Assembly (NCBI GenBank): GCA_013815385.1
Contig: JACDGL010000006.1
Location: 62,001 to 126,000 of the forward strand
Source: Taibaiella sp.
GTDB taxonomy: Bacteria; Bacteroidota; Bacteroidia; Chitinophagales; Chitinophagaceae
Direction of reading: 5' to 3'
Length of the DNA: 64,000 nucleotides
The notes under the pieces were generated by a model. It had not been told where the DNA came from, made no database searches, and saw only the letters and a list, made by a program, of their open reading frames with translations. The position numbers and the translations under genes are program-made. Numbering within the stretch: position 1 is the stretch's first letter; each line of letters starts with the position of its first letter. This document shows, piece by piece, positions 35,031-44,845 of the stretch.

Positions 35031-35492
35031 ATGGAATTAAAACCAGGAGATAAAGCGCCCGGCTTTACTACAACAGACCAGCAAGGCAATACAATATCAC
35101 TTAGCGATTATAAAGGGAAAAAGGTAGTACTTTATTTTTATCCTAAAGACGATACAGAAGGCTGCACTGCCCAGGCTTGTAATATTCGTGATAATTTTTC
35201 GGCGATCAAAAAGAAGGGGATTGTAATACTAGGTGCCAGCACGGACGATGCAAAAAGCCACCAGAAATTCGAGAAGAAGTATTCATTGCCTTTCACATTG
35301 CTAGCCGATACAGATAAGAAGGTGGTGAATGACTACGGCGTATGGGGATTGAAAAAATTTATGGGCCGCGAGTATATGGGCACCATTAGAACTACTTTCC
35401 TGATAAATGAAGAAGGCTATATTGATAAGATCATTGATAAGGTAGACACCAAAAACCATACAGCACAGATAATGGAAGAGTGGGGCCTTTAA
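35031..35492 (+). CDS. bcp: Thioredoxin-dependent thiol peroxidase (Bcp/PrxQ)
   Basis: A 153-residue peroxiredoxin that reduces peroxides with thioredoxin. The peroxidatic Cys45 lies in YPKDDTEGCTAQAC and the resolving Cys50 is five residues later, the atypical 2-Cys Bcp pattern. Conserved elements DKAPGFTTTDQQGNTISLSDYKGKK, VVLYFYPKDD and REYMGTIRTTFLI are all present. The start lies 10 bases after the M23 gene stop. The stop overlaps the convergent DUF5686 gene by four bases. Confidence 0.93.
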   Translation: MELKPGDKAPGFTTTDQQGNTISLSDYKGKKVVLYFYPKDDTEGCTAQACNIRDNFSAIKKKGIVILGASTDDAKSHQKFEKKYSLPFTLLADTDKKVVNDYGVWGLKKFMGREYMGTIRTTFLINEEGYIDKIIDKVDTKNHTAQIMEEWGL

Positions 35493-38149
35493 AAGGCGAA
35501 GTTAACACTGCCGAATATACCGAAGTATTTTTCCCGGCCTTCGCCTGGTAATGGCTTTGGCGTTACGCGCCAAACAAAGTCTATACGGAATAGCTCCAGT
35601 ATATTAGACACGCCGGTGCCTAACTCTAAATAAGGAGTTCCCTCCAACGTGCGGAACATAAAACCTTTATTCAGGTTCAACTGCTTGTTGGCATCATCCA
35701 ATGAGCCTATAATGCCCTTAGCGGTCCAGAACTGGCGTAGCTTTAATAGCTTCACGTAGGGTATGTAGTTGAAAATGCCACCCCCTATGGTATGCTCTAT
35801 ATTAAAGCCCGCATACTGGTCGCTGATAAATTCGTATTTATTCATCATCTCAAAGGCGCGCGGATTGTAATACAGGTATTCATTACCCGGATGCACCTCG
35901 AGCAGCGGATAAGGAAGCGTACCGAAATACTTACCCGCGAACAGGTTGTAGTACAACTTGCCGAACGGCGCTATCTTCAGCGTATTGGATATGCTCATAC
36001 GTACCCGTTGGTAATTATATCCGCTGTTCCATATTCCCTTTACTCCCGCCGTTAGGTCCAATTGCGTTATAGGATACCGGCTGCCCAGACTTACGCGCGT
36101 GTATTTACCATCGTAGAATTTCTCTTTATAGGCAAAGCGCAGCCTCAGCGTAGCATCGGTGCTTACTACTGTATTGGTAGGCATATCCTTGTTATCAGTA
36201 AATATCGCAGCACCGGGAAGCGGAGCATAAGGAGTGAACTCTTTATGCAATAGTATGAGCTTGTGGCTGAAGCCATTAAAATATTCCTTAAAGTACTCCA
36301 GTCTTGTTTCATCACTGAATGCCAGCTTCCAGGGTACGCCGGGCTTACGGAACAATACACTGAATATATTATCAGCCCCTATCTGCTGGTCGTAATAATT
36401 TTTGCCTTGGTCCAGGTCGTGGGTATAGGAGCCATAAAGCGTCATACGGGGGCTCCGGTTCAGCAACCACAGTCCGGTTATCTGGTATTTAAAACGCTGA
36501 TCTCTGGTGCCATATGCCAGGTAAGTGGTAAGGTGCAGATTATCAAAAATTCGCGCCGATCCTAATGATATCCTAAACCGGTTTCCCTCTACCGGATTGT
36601 TGCTGTATAAATAGAAGTAAGGCCCCAGTTGTATAGGCCCTACATCTACCACGCCGCTTACCAGCAACTTTATTGTGTTTCTATAGGCGCGGGCTAATGG
36701 AATATTGTTAAGGGTATCGATCATATGATAGATAGCCTTTTCATTTTTTGACAGCGTATCGGGGCGGTGGGCGGCAAAGTAGTCATCTGTATGCTTTCGT
36801 GCTGAGTCTTCCACTATCACGTCCTGTTTCCATTTAGGATTATCCAGTACAGTGTCTATGGAAGGATCATTTATTACTACATTACTGTAGGTAGTTGTCT
36901 TACGCCCTATAAAACCGGGTATCTTCAGTCCGTAGGGAGCTACGAAATCTGCTATGAATTTATCTTTTATACAAAACCAGATACTATCCTGCACAGGCGC
37001 GAACTGCTGGTAAAGGCTTATATTGTCTACATAGTTAACATTGGCAACTTTAGGCACCTGCATGCTGATACGCTGTATAGCAAAGACGGAGTCTACCACC
37101 CAGAAGTCGCCATAGAAGCAATTCTCCCCATCGCGCCTTGGGGCAAACTGCACCAGTATTATCTTATGCCCATAAGCCACCTGCGTATCCTTTATTGTAT
37201 ACTTGTAATAGAAGTAGCCTGAATTGCTTATGGGACTTACAAACTGCTTATCAAATACAGGTACAAAATTGTTATACACGTTCACATCCTGGTACAGGCT
37301 GCCCGTAAATTTGGTGAACCCCTCGCTCTTAAAACCTTTTAGCTGCGCCAGCTTTATAAATTCCCTTTGCTTCTTAGGCTTGTGCCGGTAGTAATAGTCA
37401 GATATTGTTTCGGTGAGGAACAAGGGCAGGAAGGGCTTGTCTTCCGATACTGTATCCAGATTGTCGTATATAAAGGCGAAATCCTTGAGCAGCGGTATTT
37501 TTTTAAATTGCTCTTTTGACAGTCGTTCTATATCCGCCTCCATCTTGTTATAAGACTGGTATTTGTAGTTGGTCAGCCTGTCTTCATTGTTAGCGGGTTT
37601 GTGTTTTATTATTTGCCTCAGCAGTATCAGCGCGGGGTCTTCGCCCGCATGTATCACTACTTCACCCAGGGTATTGCTGCTGCGTTCCAGTTCTATATTA
37701 AGGGTACGGGTATTCTGGTCTACATGCTTATTCAATGTAGTATAGCCTACCGCTGATACCCGAATACTATCGCCCGGCAGCGAGGGGGCTTTAATAATAT
37801 AATCCCCTTCCAGTGCAGCAGTAGCGCCGGTAGGGGTGCGGGGGAAATAAACCACCGCGAAGGGGATGCCTTCACCTGTGTTCTTATCTAATACCTTGCC
37901 TGCGAGTTGGTATTCTCCTGTGGAGGCACGTGTAGGTTCATGTGGGGGTGTTACAGAAGTATCTTTCCTGGTGGCAACGGTATCTGCATGTTGGAGTAAG
38001 GTGTCTGTATGATGCAGGGTATCTTGTCGGGCTACGTTGGTGGTATCGGCCTTTACTTTAGTAGTATCTGCCAGCTGTGCATAACAGGTATTGCCGGTTA
38101 GCACAAAGAACAAGGAAAATATAACAAAGCTTAATTTATAACCATCCAT
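35489..38149 (-). CDS. DUF5686/carboxypeptidase-regulatory domain outer-membrane protein
   Basis: An 886-residue protein with signal peptide MDGYKLSFVIFSLFFVLTG. A Ser/Thr/Asp-rich linker is followed by a CarboxypepD_reg-like domain (GKVLDKNTGEGIPFAVVYFP, about residues 83-165). The rest is beta-rich and ends in FGSVNFAF, with terminal Phe, typical of an outer-membrane barrel. Many segments look like barrel strands (TLYGSYTHDLDQGKNYYDQQ, RVSLGSRYPITQLDLTAG). The frame extends seven codons upstream, but the signal-peptide ATG was used. The family is widespread in Bacteroidota and of unknown function. The gene is divergent from the YkgJ-like gene. Confidence 0.85.
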   Translation of the reverse strand: MDGYKLSFVIFSLFFVLTGNTCYAQLADTTKVKADTTNVARQDTLHHTDTLLQHADTVATRKDTSVTPPHEPTRASTGEYQLAGKVLDKNTGEGIPFAVVYFPRTPTGATAALEGDYIIKAPSLPGDSIRVSAVGYTTLNKHVDQNTRTLNIELERSSNTLGEVVIHAGEDPALILLRQIIKHKPANNEDRLTNYKYQSYNKMEADIERLSKEQFKKIPLLKDFAFIYDNLDTVSEDKPFLPLFLTETISDYYYRHKPKKQREFIKLAQLKGFKSEGFTKFTGSLYQDVNVYNNFVPVFDKQFVSPISNSGYFYYKYTIKDTQVAYGHKIILVQFAPRRDGENCFYGDFWVVDSVFAIQRISMQVPKVANVNYVDNISLYQQFAPVQDSIWFCIKDKFIADFVAPYGLKIPGFIGRKTTTYSNVVINDPSIDTVLDNPKWKQDVIVEDSARKHTDDYFAAHRPDTLSKNEKAIYHMIDTLNNIPLARAYRNTIKLLVSGVVDVGPIQLGPYFYLYSNNPVEGNRFRISLGSARIFDNLHLTTYLAYGTRDQRFKYQITGLWLLNRSPRMTLYGSYTHDLDQGKNYYDQQIGADNIFSVLFRKPGVPWKLAFSDETRLEYFKEYFNGFSHKLILLHKEFTPYAPLPGAAIFTDNKDMPTNTVVSTDATLRLRFAYKEKFYDGKYTRVSLGSRYPITQLDLTAGVKGIWNSGYNYQRVRMSISNTLKIAPFGKLYYNLFAGKYFGTLPYPLLEVHPGNEYLYYNPRAFEMMNKYEFISDQYAGFNIEHTIGGGIFNYIPYVKLLKLRQFWTAKGIIGSLDDANKQLNLNKGFMFRTLEGTPYLELGTGVSNILELFRIDFVWRVTPKPLPGEGREKYFGIFGSVNFAF

Positions 38150-38288
38150 ACCACAATAGTCTCGAAACAAATAGCAATGTAACGAATTGGGCTAAAATAA
38201 TGCTCAAAAAAAGGCACTATTTTGCCGCAGGAATGTCATTCTTAAAAAAATATGAAAAGGATGTTGCAGCCTGACTGTATATTTACGC

Positions 38289-38795
38289 ATGGCTATAGAT
38301 CTACAGAAATTTAAGGTGGTAGCATCGCGGAAAAAAAAGAAACTGACGGTTTTTCTTCAGAAATTTGATGAGCATGTTCCCCCTGATCTTGCTGAGATCG
38401 TAAAAGAAACAGATGCCACTGTTTGGCGGGATATTGACTGCACCACTTGCGCCAATTGCTGCAAGACAATGACCCCAACCTACACACGCAAAGACCTGGT
38501 GCGTATATCGGCCCACATGGGTATGACACCGAAGCAATTTGCTGATAAATGGTTACATAAGGAAGAGGATTCAGGAGATTGGGTCAATACCACACAGCCG
38601 TGCCAGTTCCTGGTAAACAACATGTGTTCTATATACGATGTGCGCCCTGCCGACTGTGCCGAATTTCCGCACCACAACAAAAAGCCGTTTGATGCCTACA
38701 ACGATACCTTTATAAAGAATGTGCATCGCTGCCCTGCCACCTTTACCCTGGTAGAAAGGATGAAAAAGCGTATAGAGAATGAATACGAATGGTAG
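38289..38795 (+). CDS. YkgJ-family cysteine-cluster protein
   Basis: A 168-residue protein with Cys in the YkgJ pattern: CTTCANCC (residues 51-58), C105, C113, C123 (DCAEFPHHN) and C148. These are likely to bind a Zn or Fe-S centre. The family is widely spread, and its biochemical role is not settled. The first 40 residues are basic. TATATTTA ends three bases before the ATG, so the message is predicted to be leaderless. Confidence 0.82.
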   Translation: MAIDLQKFKVVASRKKKKLTVFLQKFDEHVPPDLAEIVKETDATVWRDIDCTTCANCCKTMTPTYTRKDLVRISAHMGMTPKQFADKWLHKEEDSGDWVNTTQPCQFLVNNMCSIYDVRPADCAEFPHHNKKPFDAYNDTFIKNVHRCPATFTLVERMKKRIENEYEW

Positions 38796-38843
38796 TAGAA
38801 TCGGATGACCTGTGTTACCTGAGGGCTAATTTATAACACATCG

Positions 38844-38874
38844 TTGTACTAATCCATTAAGCACTATATCTTTA
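38844..38874 (+). promoter_or_regulatory. Promoter of the DUF3667 gene
   Basis: TTG (38844-38846), 20 bases, TATCTTTA (38867-38874). The start codon is at 38898, so the leader is about 18 bases. Confidence 0.45.
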
Positions 38875-38897
38875 TTGCCAACCCTTAGCAATAAACA

Positions 38898-39911
38898 ATG
38901 TCCAGCGCTCATCTCCGTGAAGAGAAAAATTGCCTCAACTGCGGCGCAACCGTAGCAGGCAAATACTGCCAGGAGTGCGGGCAGGAAAACCTGGAGCCGG
39001 CCGAAAATACATGGCACCTCATTCGCCATTTTATGGAGGACTTTACACATTTTGATGGTAAGTTCTTAGGCTCTTTAAAGTTTCTTCTTTTCAAGCCCGG
39101 CTATCTATCCCAGGAGTATCTGATGGGCAGGCGTGCGCGCTACCTACATCCTGTAAGGATGTACGTATTTATATCAGCAGTATTCTTTTTGTTGTTTTTT
39201 AGTTTACTATCGCCCGGTAGAAATAAATCTGGAACACACACTACAAGAAAAATAGTGGATCAGATAGATGATTCAATATCTACAGATAGCAAATTACAAA
39301 AAGATCTTGCTGCGAATCATATTAAATTAACCCGCGGATACACTCCGGATGATACATTGGCAAAAGTTAATGTAGAGGGCGTGCTTACTATGCACCAATA
39401 TGATTCTCAGCAGCATACGCTGCCTCTTTTACGGCGGGACGGTTTCGTAAAACGATATTTTACCCGAAAAGGTATTGCATTTCATGAAATGTCAAAAAAT
39501 CCTGAAGCCTTGCGGGAGAAGCAAAAAGAGGTAATGCATCATGCCATACCAGAGGTCTTTTTTCTTTCGTTACCGTTTTTTGCTTTGGCGCTAAAGTTAT
39601 TATACATACGCAGAAAGAAATACACTTACGCTGCACATGCTATCTTTTCGCTGCATTTTTTTAGCGCTGCATTTATAATCTGGTTACCTGTTGTTATTGC
39701 GTTACACTACTTCAGCACAGGTTGGCTGTATTTTGCAGGTTTCGTGTCTATAATGGTTTATTTATATCTGGCCATGAAGCGTTTTTATGCCCAGGGCGGC
39801 GCAAAGACCTCCCTTAAGTATATACTGCTGGGGATGATAATGGGTATATTATTCATCTTCGTATCTATCATTGTAGTGGTAGATGCTATGATGCGCCTGG
39901 TATCCTCCTGA
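38898..39911 (+). CDS. DUF3667 membrane protein with N-terminal zinc ribbon
   Basis: A 337-residue protein. A treble-clef or ribbon type Zn site is seen at C12LNC15 and C24QEC27. The DUF3667 region follows (ENTWHLIRHFMEDFTHFDGKFLGSLKFLLFKPGYLS, GRRARYLHPVRMYVFISAVFFLLF). The first membrane span is near residue 95. A soluble loop of about 120 residues separates it from three or four C-terminal spans. The domain is abundant in Bacteroidota and its role is unknown. It is probably cytoplasmic at the N-terminus, with the loop outside or inside depending on topology. Confidence 0.82.
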   Translation: MSSAHLREEKNCLNCGATVAGKYCQECGQENLEPAENTWHLIRHFMEDFTHFDGKFLGSLKFLLFKPGYLSQEYLMGRRARYLHPVRMYVFISAVFFLLFFSLLSPGRNKSGTHTTRKIVDQIDDSISTDSKLQKDLAANHIKLTRGYTPDDTLAKVNVEGVLTMHQYDSQQHTLPLLRRDGFVKRYFTRKGIAFHEMSKNPEALREKQKEVMHHAIPEVFFLSLPFFALALKLLYIRRKKYTYAAHAIFSLHFFSAAFIIWLPVVIALHYFSTGWLYFAGFVSIMVYLYLAMKRFYAQGGAKTSLKYILLGMIMGILFIFVSIIVVVDAMMRLVSS

Positions 39912-39913
39912 TT

Positions 39914-40816
39914 TTATTTGCCATCCAGTATCATAGGCGTATTACCCTTGCCCATAATAATGATCTTGGAGTTTTGCGATGCTGCCAGTTCCTTCATTGT
40001 TTTTATCTGCTCGTACTGTAGCTGCTTGTCCGTAAGGCTCTCGCTGATGATGCGCTGGTAGTCGGCTATACCCTGTGCTTCTACCCGTTTCCTATCTGCT
40101 TCCTGCCTTTCTTTCTGGAGCACGAACTGCATTTTCTGCGCTTCCTGCTCCGCATTGATCTTTGTTTCAATGGCGTTCTTTACAGAGGTAGGCAATGTGA
40201 TGTTCCTTACCAGCAGGTTCTCCAGCAGCAATCCCCTCTTTTTAAATTCATCCTCTATAGACTTGTATATACGCGCCTGGAATTCATCGCGCCGGGTAGA
40301 GTAGAGCGATACGGCATCGTAGTAAACAGCATTGTCCCTTATTTTGGTACGCGCTATAGGGCGCACTATTTTATCCTTGTAGTCAAGCCCTGTTTCGCGT
40401 AGCAGGCGTGGCGCATCTGCCGGCACTATGCGGTAAAGCACTGTAAGGTCTATGGTTACTTCCAGCCCATCGGCGCTTAGTACACGTATGGCATCGTCCC
40501 CTACCTTGTCGCCTTCATCATGCTGGCCGCTCATTGTGTAGTTCTGTGTGCGGGTATCTACCGTCACTACCTCTATCAGCGGGTTAATGAAGTGCAGGCC
40601 GCTCCCCAATACATCTGGCTGTACCTTGCCAAATATTTTCTGTATCCCTTCGTACCCGGTATCTATCTGCACAATACAGGCCGATATGGCACCGATAATA
40701 ATAAGTGCAAAGCCTATAAGCTTTGCAGGCTTTCCGAAAATTTGTATACGATCGTTTATTTTGCTGATCACTATACCTGCTATCAGCAGGATGACACCTA
40801 TGACTATGAAGCCCAT
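39914..40816 (-). CDS. SPFH/Band 7 (prohibitin-like) membrane protein
   Basis: A 300-residue protein. Two hydrophobic segments (about residues 2-18 and 34-52) are followed by an SPFH domain: GYEGIQKIFGKVQPDVLGSGLHFINPLIEVVTVDTRTQ and the stretch DGLEVTIDLTVLYRIVPAD. A long charged helix (EQEAQKMQFVLQKERQEADRKRVEAQGI) ends the chain. Such proteins form large ring-like oligomers in the membrane and often act with FtsH-type proteases. The frame extends 24 codons upstream, but MGFIVIGVILLIAG is the natural start. It is convergent with DUF3667 by two bases. Confidence 0.85.
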   Translation of the reverse strand: MGFIVIGVILLIAGIVISKINDRIQIFGKPAKLIGFALIIIGAISACIVQIDTGYEGIQKIFGKVQPDVLGSGLHFINPLIEVVTVDTRTQNYTMSGQHDEGDKVGDDAIRVLSADGLEVTIDLTVLYRIVPADAPRLLRETGLDYKDKIVRPIARTKIRDNAVYYDAVSLYSTRRDEFQARIYKSIEDEFKKRGLLLENLLVRNITLPTSVKNAIETKINAEQEAQKMQFVLQKERQEADRKRVEAQGIADYQRIISESLTDKQLQYEQIKTMKELAASQNSKIIIMGKGNTPMILDGK

Positions 40817-40880
40817 AATAAAGCAATGTTTATGTTGCGGATGCAAAGTTACTCCGCTTTTTATCAGACTGTTATAAATA

Positions 40881-40912
40881 AAAAACACCGCATAGCTAAA
40901 TGCTATGCGGTG
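40881..40912 (-). terminator. Intrinsic terminator of nrdJ
   Basis: An 11-base perfect stem (CACCGCATAGC) with a 5-base loop, followed on the minus strand by TTTTTT. It lies 26 bases after the nrdJ stop. Confidence 0.8.
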
Positions 40913-40937
40913 CCGGGATTTTAGTTATAATGTATGT

Positions 40938-43900
40938 TTAGCTGCAACCCGTAGTAGTACCACAGTTAGGGCACATGTAGCACGTACCGTTGCGCAGGGT
41001 TATATTGCCACAGTTGCGGCAGGCAGGCGCATCGGCGCTGGTGCCCATCATCTTTTTTATATCGGCAGTTACAATTTGTGGTGCGTTCACTGCCTTAGGA
41101 GTTGTAGCGCTTACCTTTTGTTTCTGCGTTTGCGGTGCAGTTACCCGTACCTGCGATAGTTGCTGTTGAATTTCTTCATCGCTTGGCGGCTGCACCCTGT
41201 TGGGGTCCTGTACGTGCACCAGGTCGGTACGGTCAAGGTATTCGAAAGCCAGCAGGCGGAAGGTGTAATCAAGTACCGAAGTAGCTGATTTTATATTCGG
41301 ATGATCTACCACACCCGATGGTTCGAAACGGGTGAAGATGAATTTATCTACAAATTCTTCCAGTGGTACACCATACTGCAGGCCTACGGATACTGCTATA
41401 GCAAAGCTATTCAGCAGGCTACGCATGGTAGCGCCTTCCTTGGACATATCCACAAATATTTCCCCCAATGTGCCATCCGGATACTCACCCGTACGCAGGA
41501 ACAATGCCTGGCCGCCTATTTTACCCTTAATGGTATATCCACGGCGTTTGGCAGGTAGCTGCTTGCGCTCTACTATGCGGCTTAGCTGGCGTTTTAGTTG
41601 CGTATCGGGGCTATCCTGTACACGTTTGTTTACTTCGTCCAGCAGTTCCTCTACGGTCAGCTTGCTCATATCCACTATCTGGCTATCAGGTGCGGATGCT
41701 ATATCTACTGCTTCCTGTTCTGCAGGGGCTTTGTCTTTCTTTTTCTTATCGCTTTTGGTGCTCAGCGGCTGGCTCATTTTAGAGCCATCGCGGTATAGTG
41801 CGCAGGCTTTCAGGCCCAACTGCCAGCTGAGGTAGTAGCAATCTTTTATTTCCTCAACGGTAGCCTCATTAGGCAGGTTGATGGTTTTGGAGATAGCGCC
41901 GCTGATAAATGGCTGCACGGCACCCATCATGCGTATGTGGCCATGTGCGTGTATAAAGCGCTCTCCTTTTTTGCCGCACTTGTTAGCGCAGTCAAATACG
42001 GAAAGATGCTCTTCTTTCAGGAAAGGTGCGCCTTCTATGGTCATAGTGCCGCATGCGTAGTCATTGGCTGCGTCTATTTCGTCATCACTAAAGCCCAGCT
42101 CTTCCAGCAGGTTGAAATCCTTTTCATAATATTGCTCCGGCGTAAATCCTAAACGCTGCAGGCACTCTTCGCCCAGGTTGTAAACATTGAATACAAATCC
42201 TATCTCGAATGCGCTTTCTACAGCAGTATCCAGCTTCTTCAGCTCGTCATTGATAAAGCCTTTTTCGCTAAGGCTCTGGTGGTTGATATAAGGGCTGCCT
42301 GCAAAGGTGCCATGCCCTTTTGCATACTTCACTATAGCATCCATTTGCTCCGGCGTATAGCCCAGGTTTTTCAATGCCGCAGGTATTGACTGGTTGATGA
42401 TCTTAAAATAACCGCCACCACTCAGCTTCTTGAATTTAACCAGCGCAAAATCAGGTTCCACACCGGTAGTATCGCAATCCATTACCAGGCCTATAGTGCC
42501 GGTAGGCGCTATAACGGTAGCCTGTGCATTGCGGTAGCCATGCAGCTCACCCATCTGTACGGCATCGTCCCATGCCTTGGTAGCGGCACGCAGCAGGTAA
42601 TCAGGGCAATACTTGGCATTGATGCCGACCGGATTTATTTCTATTCCTTCAAAGGCATCTGCGGCATCGTAAGCGGCCGCACGGTGGTTGCGCATTACGC
42701 GCAGCATGTGCTCACGGTTCTCAGGGTAGCGCGGGAAGGTACCCAGCGCCGCCGCCATTTCTGCTGATGTTTTATAAGCTACACCATTCATAATGGCAGT
42801 TATGGAGCCGGCTATAGCACGGGCTTCTTCGCTATCGTAAGCTATGCCGCTTACCATCAGCATAGAGCCGAGGTTAGCATAGCCAAGGCCCAGTGTGCGG
42901 TAGTCGTAGCTAAGCTGTGCTACCTCGGGCGATGGGAATTGCGCCATCAGTACCGATACTTCGAGCACTACGGTCCACAGGCGGGTCATGTATTCAAAGC
43001 CGGGCACATCAAAGATGCCTGTTTCTTCATCGAAGAAGCGGCGCAGGTTCAGCGATGCCAGGTTACAAGCCGTGTTATCGAGGAACATGTATTCAGAGCA
43101 GGGGTTAGATGCCCTTATCTGGCCACCCTCAGGGCAGGTGTGCCATTCATTAATAGTAGTATTGTATTGGGTGCCGGGGTCAGCGCAGCGCCATGCAGCG
43201 TACGATATTTTTTCCCACAGTTCTTTGGCAGCTATCTTTCTCATCGGCTTGCCATCGGTACGCGAGGTCAGGTCCCAATCCTCATTGTTCACCAGGCGGC
43301 GGAAAAAGGAGTTAGGGATACGCACGGAGTTGTTAGAATTCTGGCCCGATACGGTACGGTAGGCCTCGCCTTCGTAGTCCGATGCATAGCCGGCAGCTAT
43401 CAATGCGCCTACTTTCTTTTCTTCTGCTACTTTCCAGTCTATAAAGTCTATTACTTCAGGGTGGTCCAGGTCCAGGCACACCATTTTGGCAGCCCGGCGT
43501 GTAGTGCCGCCGCTTTTTATAGCGCCTGCTGCACGGTCACCTATCTTCAGGAAGCTCATTAGCCCGCTCGATGTGCCGCCGCCGCTCAGCTTTTCGCCTT
43601 CGGCGCGTATGTTGCTGTAGTTGGTGCCCACGCCCGAACCATACTTAAAGATACGTGCCTCACGTACCCACAGGTCCATGATGCCGCCATCGTTCACCAG
43701 GTCGTCGGTCACGCTCAGTATAAAGCATGCGTGTGGCTGGGGGCGTTCGTATGCGTTCAGCGATCGTTCCAGTTTATCAGTTGTCGGGTCTACATAGTAG
43801 TGGCCCTGCGCGCTGCCATCTATACCATAGCTGTTATACAGCCCGGTATTGAACCATTGCGGTGAGTTGGGCGCACAGCTCTGTGCCAGTATGCTGTAGA

Positions 43901-44267
43901 TAAGCTCGTCATAAAATACCTGTGCGTCATTGGCCGAGGTAAAGTAGTTATACTTTTCGCCCCATGAGCGCCAGCAGTCTGCCAGGCGGTGAGCCACCTG
44001 TTTAATAGACTTTTCACGTCCCAGTGTTCCGTCTGATTGTGGTACGCCTGCCTTGCGGAAGTACTTTTGCGCCAGTATATCAGTAGCTATCTGCGACCAG
44101 TGGCTGGGTACTTCTACATCGGTCATTTCAAATACCTTTTCGCCGTTCGGGTTACGGATCACCGAGGTACGGTAATCGTAGCCGAACATATCGAACGGGC
44201 TAACGCCATCTTTTGTGTAATGACGATCAAAGGAAAGGCCTGAACTTTTTTTAGCGTTTGCTTTCAT
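40938..44267 (-). CDS. nrdJ: Adenosylcobalamin-dependent (class II) ribonucleotide reductase
   Basis: A 1109-residue enzyme that reduces ribonucleotides to deoxyribonucleotides using B12. Visible landmarks: SPQWFNTGLYNSYG near the N-terminus, NPCSEYMFLDNTACNLASLNL in the active-site barrel, GYANLGSMLMVSG, and ATVIAPTGTIGLVMDCDTTGVEPDFAL. The C-terminal redox and Zn-ribbon-like tail has CRNCGNITLRNGTCYMCPNCG and ends in GCS. The 1100-residue length with a Zn-ribbon tail is typical of the large class II form. No nrdAB or cobalamin-synthesis gene is in the window. I saw no B12-type riboswitch upstream. Confidence 0.95.
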   Translation of the reverse strand: MKANAKKSSGLSFDRHYTKDGVSPFDMFGYDYRTSVIRNPNGEKVFEMTDVEVPSHWSQIATDILAQKYFRKAGVPQSDGTLGREKSIKQVAHRLADCWRSWGEKYNYFTSANDAQVFYDELIYSILAQSCAPNSPQWFNTGLYNSYGIDGSAQGHYYVDPTTDKLERSLNAYERPQPHACFILSVTDDLVNDGGIMDLWVREARIFKYGSGVGTNYSNIRAEGEKLSGGGTSSGLMSFLKIGDRAAGAIKSGGTTRRAAKMVCLDLDHPEVIDFIDWKVAEEKKVGALIAAGYASDYEGEAYRTVSGQNSNNSVRIPNSFFRRLVNNEDWDLTSRTDGKPMRKIAAKELWEKISYAAWRCADPGTQYNTTINEWHTCPEGGQIRASNPCSEYMFLDNTACNLASLNLRRFFDEETGIFDVPGFEYMTRLWTVVLEVSVLMAQFPSPEVAQLSYDYRTLGLGYANLGSMLMVSGIAYDSEEARAIAGSITAIMNGVAYKTSAEMAAALGTFPRYPENREHMLRVMRNHRAAAYDAADAFEGIEINPVGINAKYCPDYLLRAATKAWDDAVQMGELHGYRNAQATVIAPTGTIGLVMDCDTTGVEPDFALVKFKKLSGGGYFKIINQSIPAALKNLGYTPEQMDAIVKYAKGHGTFAGSPYINHQSLSEKGFINDELKKLDTAVESAFEIGFVFNVYNLGEECLQRLGFTPEQYYEKDFNLLEELGFSDDEIDAANDYACGTMTIEGAPFLKEEHLSVFDCANKCGKKGERFIHAHGHIRMMGAVQPFISGAISKTINLPNEATVEEIKDCYYLSWQLGLKACALYRDGSKMSQPLSTKSDKKKKDKAPAEQEAVDIASAPDSQIVDMSKLTVEELLDEVNKRVQDSPDTQLKRQLSRIVERKQLPAKRRGYTIKGKIGGQALFLRTGEYPDGTLGEIFVDMSKEGATMRSLLNSFAIAVSVGLQYGVPLEEFVDKFIFTRFEPSGVVDHPNIKSATSVLDYTFRLLAFEYLDRTDLVHVQDPNRVQPPSDEEIQQQLSQVRVTAPQTQKQKVSATTPKAVNAPQIVTADIKKMMGTSADAPACRNCGNITLRNGTCYMCPNCGTTTGCS

Positions 44268-44845
44268 ACGCGCAAATATTTTGTGGTTAGTAAATTTCTG
44301 TGTGGGATAGCGAAAGTATCAAAAAGGGATAGGAACCAGGGGATAAAGTAATCAACCGGGTGTGGATAAACTTTAAAGCATTCACCAGCAAGCAAATACG
44401 CCTGATGAGCTTCTATGCCTCTTGTTTTTGTCAATTATAATTTGTAAATGTTATGTTAAAACAGCCCGCGAAAAGATGACTGTGTATAAAAGTGGGACAA
44501 TAATCGCTTCCAGAGCCAATCTTCACGATTGTAAAGGTACGAAAAATATTGACCCCAAACCCCTGAAGGGGCTTATTTTATATGGTTTGTAGGGAGTTCA
44601 ATCCCCCTGAAAAGGGATGCGTCCAAGCGAGGATGCGCTAATCAGCGTGAAACTCAGCAGGGGGTTGGGAAACAATATTTGCGTCCCTGCCGAGTCTTGA
44701 AGCAGAGACTCGTTTGGGACAAAATAGCCTGTTTGATCATAGTCGTATAATGAGCGTGGTCGTGATATACCTCATACTTTGAGACATGCTCGCGTAGGTT
44801 TTGACTATTGATTTTATATATTTATTCTAGATTGGAAGCAAGTCA
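44268..44845. other. Gene-free stretch with structured and repeated elements
   Basis: 578 bases without an open frame of note. From 44554 to about 44670 there are G/C-rich segments with self-complementary blocks (CCCCTGAAGGGG near 44559-44573, CCCCCTGA with TCAGCAGGGGG across 44600-44665). A hairpin dyad with a repeated loop follows at 44683-44720. These look like intergenic repeat elements, not genes. No B12 riboswitch motif was recognised on the minus strand in front of nrdJ. Confidence 0.5.
44683..44720. repeat. Dyad repeat element, copy 1
   Basis: GTCCC, three bases, CGAGTC, loop TTGAAGCAGA, GACTCG, three bases, GGGAC. The inner stem is 6 bases and the outer stem 5 bases. The same loop and stem recur at 45642-45669, and a half copy occurs at 46317-46333. 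Confidence 0.7.

Noticed and set aside
44268-44560. A cobalamin riboswitch in front of the B12-dependent nrdJ
   Set aside because: I looked for the conserved B12 box and its partner segments on the minus strand and found neither. Regulation must be by other means or by a promoter that I do not recognise.
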